DNA of 8,701 nucleotides from an uncultured Alistipes sp. (GTDB lineage Bacteria > Bacteroidota > Bacteroidia > Bacteroidales > Rikenellaceae), in assembly GCA_937880705.1 (NCBI GenBank), contig CALGRZ010000077.1, positions 1-8,701 on the forward strand, written 5' to 3'. This document shows, piece by piece, positions 5,505 through 8,701 of the stretch; the stretch's first letter is position 1; every line of letters starts with the position of its first letter. A program made the position numbers and the translations under genes. Under the pieces are notes generated by a model. That model did no database searches. It was not told where the DNA came from and was given only the letters and a program-made list of their open reading frames with translations.

Positions 5505-6479
5505 ATGGCAACATCTCTTAAAACCACATTTGCCGGCATCGAGCTTAAAAACCCCATCATAGCTTCGGCAAGTCCTCTGACCATGACCGTGGAGCAGTGC
5601 GTAAACCTTGAGAAGGCAGGCGTATCTGCTATCGTTGTTAAGAGTATCTTCGAGGAGAGTGTGGCACACAATGCCGACAAGCTTGCCGACATGTTGTCGC
5701 ACGGCGAGGAGACTGACTATCTCGATGGTTACATCGGCGAGCAGATGCTCACCGAGTGGCGCACGCTCTTGCGCGGCGTGAAGAGCCACTGCACCATACC
5801 CGTAATAGCCTCTATTGCCGGCATCACACCCAACTGCTGGATACGCTACGCACAGGCTGCGGCCGAGGAGGGTGTTGACGGTCTGGAGCTGAACTTCATG
5901 AACGTGGGTCTTGCCGACCGCAACACCAAGTTTGGCACCATCGAGCGCAACTTTGTGGATATTGCCCTCTCGATACGCAAGGCTACCAATCTGCCCATAG
6001 CGGTGAAGATTGCATCCAACATAACGACCTACGCCAAGCTCATAGACCGCATGGCGGCCATCGGCATCAATGGCGCAGTACTCTTCAATCGTCCCTACCC
6101 TGTGGATATTGACGTGGAGCGTTTGGAGTACACCACAGGTCAACCCTTCACCTCGCCCAACAACCTGGCTACACCCCTGCGTTGGACAGGCATCATCTCG
6201 GCCGAGGTACCCAACATCGACCTCGCGCTGTCGGGCGGTGTCCACTCTTGGCAGGATGTTGTTAAGGCGATACTTGCCGGTGCATCAGCAGTGGAGATAT
6301 GCTCGGCACTGCACCACCACGGCCTCGACTATGTATCGGAGATGCTCCAGGGCATTGAGGACTGGCAGGAGCGTCACTTCGAGGAGAGCATCGAGGGCTA
6401 TCGTGGCAAGATGAATGCATCGAAGCAGAAGTATGCCGAGGAGCTTAAGCGCGCCCAGCACCTACATTTCAACATCTAA
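5505..6479 (+). CDS. Dihydroorotate dehydrogenase-like flavoprotein
   Basis: This is a 324-residue cytosolic TIM-barrel protein of the family annotated in Bacteroidetes as dihydroorotate dehydrogenase-like. N-terminal LKNPIIASASPLT (14-26) matches the DHOD FMN-site strand. PIAVKIAS (164-171) carries the Lys near the flavin, and SGGVHSWQD (243-251) plus GASAVEICSAL (259-269) form the phosphate-binding end. At the place where true DHODs have an NxSxPN-like stretch and the catalytic Cys/Ser loop, this protein reads LELNFMNVGLADRN (127-140), which lacks the canonical pattern. It is therefore probably an FMN oxidoreductase whose substrate may not be dihydroorotate. I chose ATG 5505 over the in-frame ATG at 5460 because the latter lies upstream of the -7 element and adds 15 residues unlike the family. 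The gene appears monocistronic and ends about 80 bp before a strong terminator. Confidence 0.88.
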   Translation: MATSLKTTFAGIELKNPIIASASPLTMTVEQCVNLEKAGVSAIVVKSIFEESVAHNADKLADMLSHGEETDYLDGYIGEQMLTEWRTLLRGVKSHCTIPVIASIAGITPNCWIRYAQAAAEEGVDGLELNFMNVGLADRNTKFGTIERNFVDIALSIRKATNLPIAVKIASNITTYAKLIDRMAAIGINGAVLFNRPYPVDIDVERLEYTTGQPFTSPNNLATPLRWTGIISAEVPNIDLALSGGVHSWQDVVKAILAGASAVEICSALHHHGLDYVSEMLQGIEDWQERHFEESIEGYRGKMNASKQKYAEELKRAQHLHFNI

Positions 6480-6560
6480 CGACGTTAACGCAGACATAGC
6501 GTACACAGAAGGAGCCGACATGCAAGGCTACTTCGTCGCTTTGCTGATGCAACTTAAACA

Positions 6561-6601
6561 ACGAGGGGCTGTCACAACAAATATGTTGGACAGCCCCTCG
6601 T
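6561..6601. terminator. Bidirectional terminator hairpin between convergent genes
   Basis: ACGAGGGGCTGTC (6561-6573) and GACAGCCCCTCGT (6589-6601) form a perfect 13-bp G+C-rich stem with a 15-nt loop. It sits between the plus-strand dehydrogenase-like gene (stop 6479) and the minus-strand DUF4251 gene (stop 6621-6619), only 17 bp from the latter. U-tracts are weak on both sides, better on the minus strand (TTGTTTAAG). Confidence 0.78.
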
Positions 6602-6618
6602 CTATCTCTGGCGTAGCA

Positions 6619-7179
6619 CTATATTGCATAGATACTTCCCGAGTACTGCATACTATTATAAAATGGTGAGGAGATGGTCAGAAGGGCTCCGCCATAGCGC
6701 GAGTATATCTCGAAGTTGAACGTATAGTCCGAGGCCGAGAACATCGTGGTGCGGAAGGTAACACTCCAGCCATCGTTGGTCTGCTCCGCGACATAGCCCT
6801 GCACCTCGGGTAGCACATAGTTAAACACTACGGGATAATAGGGCGGCACATAGCCCTTAAGGAAGGGTATACAGACATCTACGGCACGATCCCATATGGT
6901 GACCTCATAGTGCGGATTAACGAGGTTGCGCACCATGCCTGCGGGCATCTGCTGCATGGTCTGCGGCACAAAGCGGAAGTTATGCGACATAACCAACGAG
7001 TCGACATATCGTTCATAGGCGGCAAGTCGCTCGGCACGTCGTTGCTGGCGAGCCTCCTGCTGTGCCGTGCGGTCGGCACTCTTACGAGCACTATCCTCGG
7101 GGGTAGCTTCGATATTGACCACAAAGGCCAGGGCGAGGGTCAGAGCCGTAGCTCCGACAATAAACATTGAGCGTTTCAT
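6619..7179 (-). CDS. Small exported protein, DUF4251-like
   Basis: This 186-residue protein has a positively charged start and a hydrophobic stretch (5-22, MFIVGATALTLALAFVV), followed by a probable signal-peptide cleavage near the ATPED segment (25-29). A basic, glutamine-rich helical linker follows (about 31-60, AQQEARQQRRAERLAAYERY). The rest (about 66-186) is rich in aromatic and beta-type residues: NFRFVPQTMQQMPAG, an NPHYEVTIWDRAVDVCIPFLKG block and a terminal SSPFYNSMQYSGSIYAI. This layout matches the DUF4251 family of Bacteroidales exported proteins, whose function is unknown. It starts 47 bp after the end of uvrA on the same strand. No good promoter is visible in that gap, so it may be read through from uvrA. 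It ends just before a strong terminator. The family call is by eye. Confidence 0.75.
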   Translation of the reverse strand: MKRSMFIVGATALTLALAFVVNIEATPEDSARKSADRTAQQEARQQRRAERLAAYERYVDSLVMSHNFRFVPQTMQQMPAGMVRNLVNPHYEVTIWDRAVDVCIPFLKGYVPPYYPVVFNYVLPEVQGYVAEQTNDGWSVTFRTTMFSASDYTFNFEIYSRYGGALLTISSPFYNSMQYSGSIYAI

Positions 7180-7226
7180 AGGCTTAAAGATTTATGCCAC
7201 GAAACGCCCAAAAACCGAGCCAAAGG

Positions 7227-8701
7227 CTACAACATATCCTTGAGGTAGTGACCCGTATAACTCTCCTTAACTCGGGCTACATCCTCGGGCGTACCCTCGG
7301 CAACTACCCTACCACCCTCGCGACCTCCCTCGGGGCCCATATCTATGATCCAGTCGGCGACCTTTACCACATCGAGGTTATGCTCGATTACTATCGCCGT
7401 ATTTCCACAATCTACAAGGCGGTTGATGACATCCAGCAGCTGGCGTATATCCTCAAAGTGCAGACCCGTGGTAGGCTCATCGAGGATATAGAGCGTGCGA
7501 CCGGTATCCCTCTTGGCAAGCTCGGCAGCAAGCTTGATACGTTGTGACTCACCTCCCGACAGCGTTGTGCAGGGCTGACCCAAGGTGAGGTATCCAAGGC
7601 CCACCTGCTGTATGGCGCGCAGCTTCTGGTATATATTGGGAACGTGCTCGAAGAACTCAACGGCCATGTTTATGGTCATGTTCAACACATCGTTGATGCT
7701 CTTGCCCTTATACTTAACCTCCAACGTCTCACGGTTATAGCGATTACCGCCACAGGCCTTGCAGCGCACATATACATCCGGCAAGAAGTTCATCTCGATG
7801 GTCTGCTGACCTGCACCACGACACTCCTCGCAGCGGCCACCCTTGACATTGAACGAGAAGCGACCCGCCTTATAACCGCGTATCTGTGCATCGGGTGTCA
7901 GCTCAAATAGCTTGCGAATATCGGAGAAGACATTCGAGTAGGTTGCAGGATTGGAGCGTGGGCTACGACCTATAGGCGACTGGTCGACGACGACCAACTT
8001 GTCGATGTGCGACAGACCCTCAATCGAGTCATAGGCCAAAGGCTGGTCGTAGGAGCGGTATAGGTGACGCGAGAGCACGGGACGCAGCGTACCATTGATG
8101 ATGGATGACTTGCCCGAGCCCGACACGCCGGTGATGCAGACAAACTTACCCAGCGGCACACGCAGGTCAACACCCTTCAGGTTATTTCCCCTTGCGCCAC
8201 GCAGCGTGAGCCACTCGCCACTACCCTCGCGCAGATGCTCGGGTCGCTCGATACGTCGACGGCCATTGAGATAGTCGGCAGTGATAGTATCGCTTTGCAG
8301 TATCTCATCGAAGCTGCCTGCTGCGACAATATTGCCGCCACGTCGACCCGCCATGGGGCCTACATCCACGATGTAGTCTGCCGAGCGCATCATATCCTCG
8401 TCGTGCTCGACAACAATCACCGAGTTACCCGCATCGCGCAGGCTCTTAAGGCTCTGTATAAGTTTACGGTTGTCCCTCTGGTGCAGTCCTATGCTCGGCT
8501 CGTCGAGAATATAGAGCACGTTGACCAGCTTGGAACCTATCTGCGTTGCAAGGCGTATGCGCTGTGCCTCACCTCCCGATATGGTGCGCGAGGCGCGCGA
8601 CAGCGAGAGATAACCCAGGCCCACATCGACCAGGAAGCCGAGTCGTTCGCGTATCTCCTTGATAATATCGCGGGCAATAAGTTGCTCCTTCGAATTGAGG
8701 T
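7227..8701 (-). CDS. uvrA: UvrABC excinuclease subunit A, C-terminal half (partial)
   Basis: This is the damage-recognition ATPase of nucleotide excision repair. The open frame continues to the right edge (reading from 8699: [20 protein letters not shown]), so the 5' half lies outside; the codon at 8624 is an internal GTG, not the start. About 490 residues are visible, roughly half of a normal UvrA. Visible parts in order: the signature of ATPase I ([16 protein letters not shown]) with its Walker B ([15 protein letters not shown]); Walker A of ATPase II (GVSGSGKSS); the C-terminal zinc module with CEEC (7832-7821) and CKAC (7763-7752); signature II ([15 protein letters not shown]); and Walker B II ([12 protein letters not shown]). 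The end is the usual [27 protein letters not shown] tail. All catalytic motifs in the visible part are intact. Confidence 0.97.
   Translation of the reverse strand, partial: LNSKEQLIARDIIKEIRERLGFLVDVGLGYLSLSRASRTISGGEAQRIRLATQIGSKLVNVLYILDEPSIGLHQRDNRKLIQSLKSLRDAGNSVIVVEHDEDMMRSADYIVDVGPMAGRRGGNIVAAGSFDEILQSDTITADYLNGRRRIERPEHLREGSGEWLTLRGARGNNLKGVDLRVPLGKFVCITGVSGSGKSSIINGTLRPVLSRHLYRSYDQPLAYDSIEGLSHIDKLVVVDQSPIGRSPRSNPATYSNVFSDIRKLFELTPDAQIRGYKAGRFSFNVKGGRCEECRGAGQQTIEMNFLPDVYVRCKACGGNRYNRETLEVKYKGKSINDVLNMTINMAVEFFEHVPNIYQKLRAIQQVGLGYLTLGQPCTTLSGGESQRIKLAAELAKRDTGRTLYILDEPTTGLHFEDIRQLLDVINRLVDCGNTAIVIEHNLDVVKVADWIIDMGPEGGREGGRVVAEGTPEDVARVKESYTGHYLKDML

Noticed and set aside
5403..6245. 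Long minus-strand open frame (280 codons) opposite the dehydrogenase-like gene
   Set aside because: It is the antisense shadow of a well-supported gene; the peptide shows no recognisable domain and its C-terminal part is made from the A+T-rich leader.
6520..6669. Short plus-strand frame starting MQGYFVALLMQLKQRG after the dehydrogenase-like gene
   Set aside because: It passes through the 13-bp terminator hairpin and into the antisense of the DUF4251 gene; no independent support.

Overview
The window looks like a chromosomal stretch of a Bacteroidales bacterium with moderate G+C. Promoters carry the Bacteroidetes TTTG / TAnnTTTG elements instead of TTGACA/TATAAT. Start codons lack obvious Shine-Dalgarno sequences, and a DUF4251-type secreted protein and a Bacteroidales-style tyrosine integrase tail are present. 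The genus (perhaps Alistipes-like) is a guess.

Left region (1-2884): a two-component operon. A sigma-54-activating NtrC-family response regulator (240-1580) overlaps by 4 bp a membrane-anchored PAS-containing histidine kinase (1577-2884). The 239 bp upstream hold three copies of a TGTC-N9-GACA type palindrome. One overlaps the -33 element of the regulator's own promoter. A minus-strand sequence resembling a -24/-12 promoter (119 to 104) lies ahead of a signal-peptide-like start at 55 that reads off the left edge. I infer that the regulator controls a divergent exported or envelope gene and also its own operon.

Middle region (2885-5087): a patchwork. A secreted S41-family serine protease (2961-4448) has its own promoter. 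After it come a second copy of that promoter/leader and then, fused to it, an untranslatable 223-bp copy of the kinase's 3' end. Next is the decayed C-terminal end of a tyrosine recombinase on the minus strand, ending at the terminator of a tRNA-Phe gene (5088-5160). The arrangement reads as the scar of old duplication, deletion and mobile-element activity beside a tRNA.

Right region (5161-8701): ordinary chromosome. A dihydroorotate-dehydrogenase-like flavoprotein (5505-6479, +) converges on a small DUF4251-like exported protein (6619-7179, -) across a strong 13-bp-stem terminator. The C-terminal half of uvrA (minus, open at the right edge) lies just upstream of the DUF4251 gene, 47 bp away and on the same strand.
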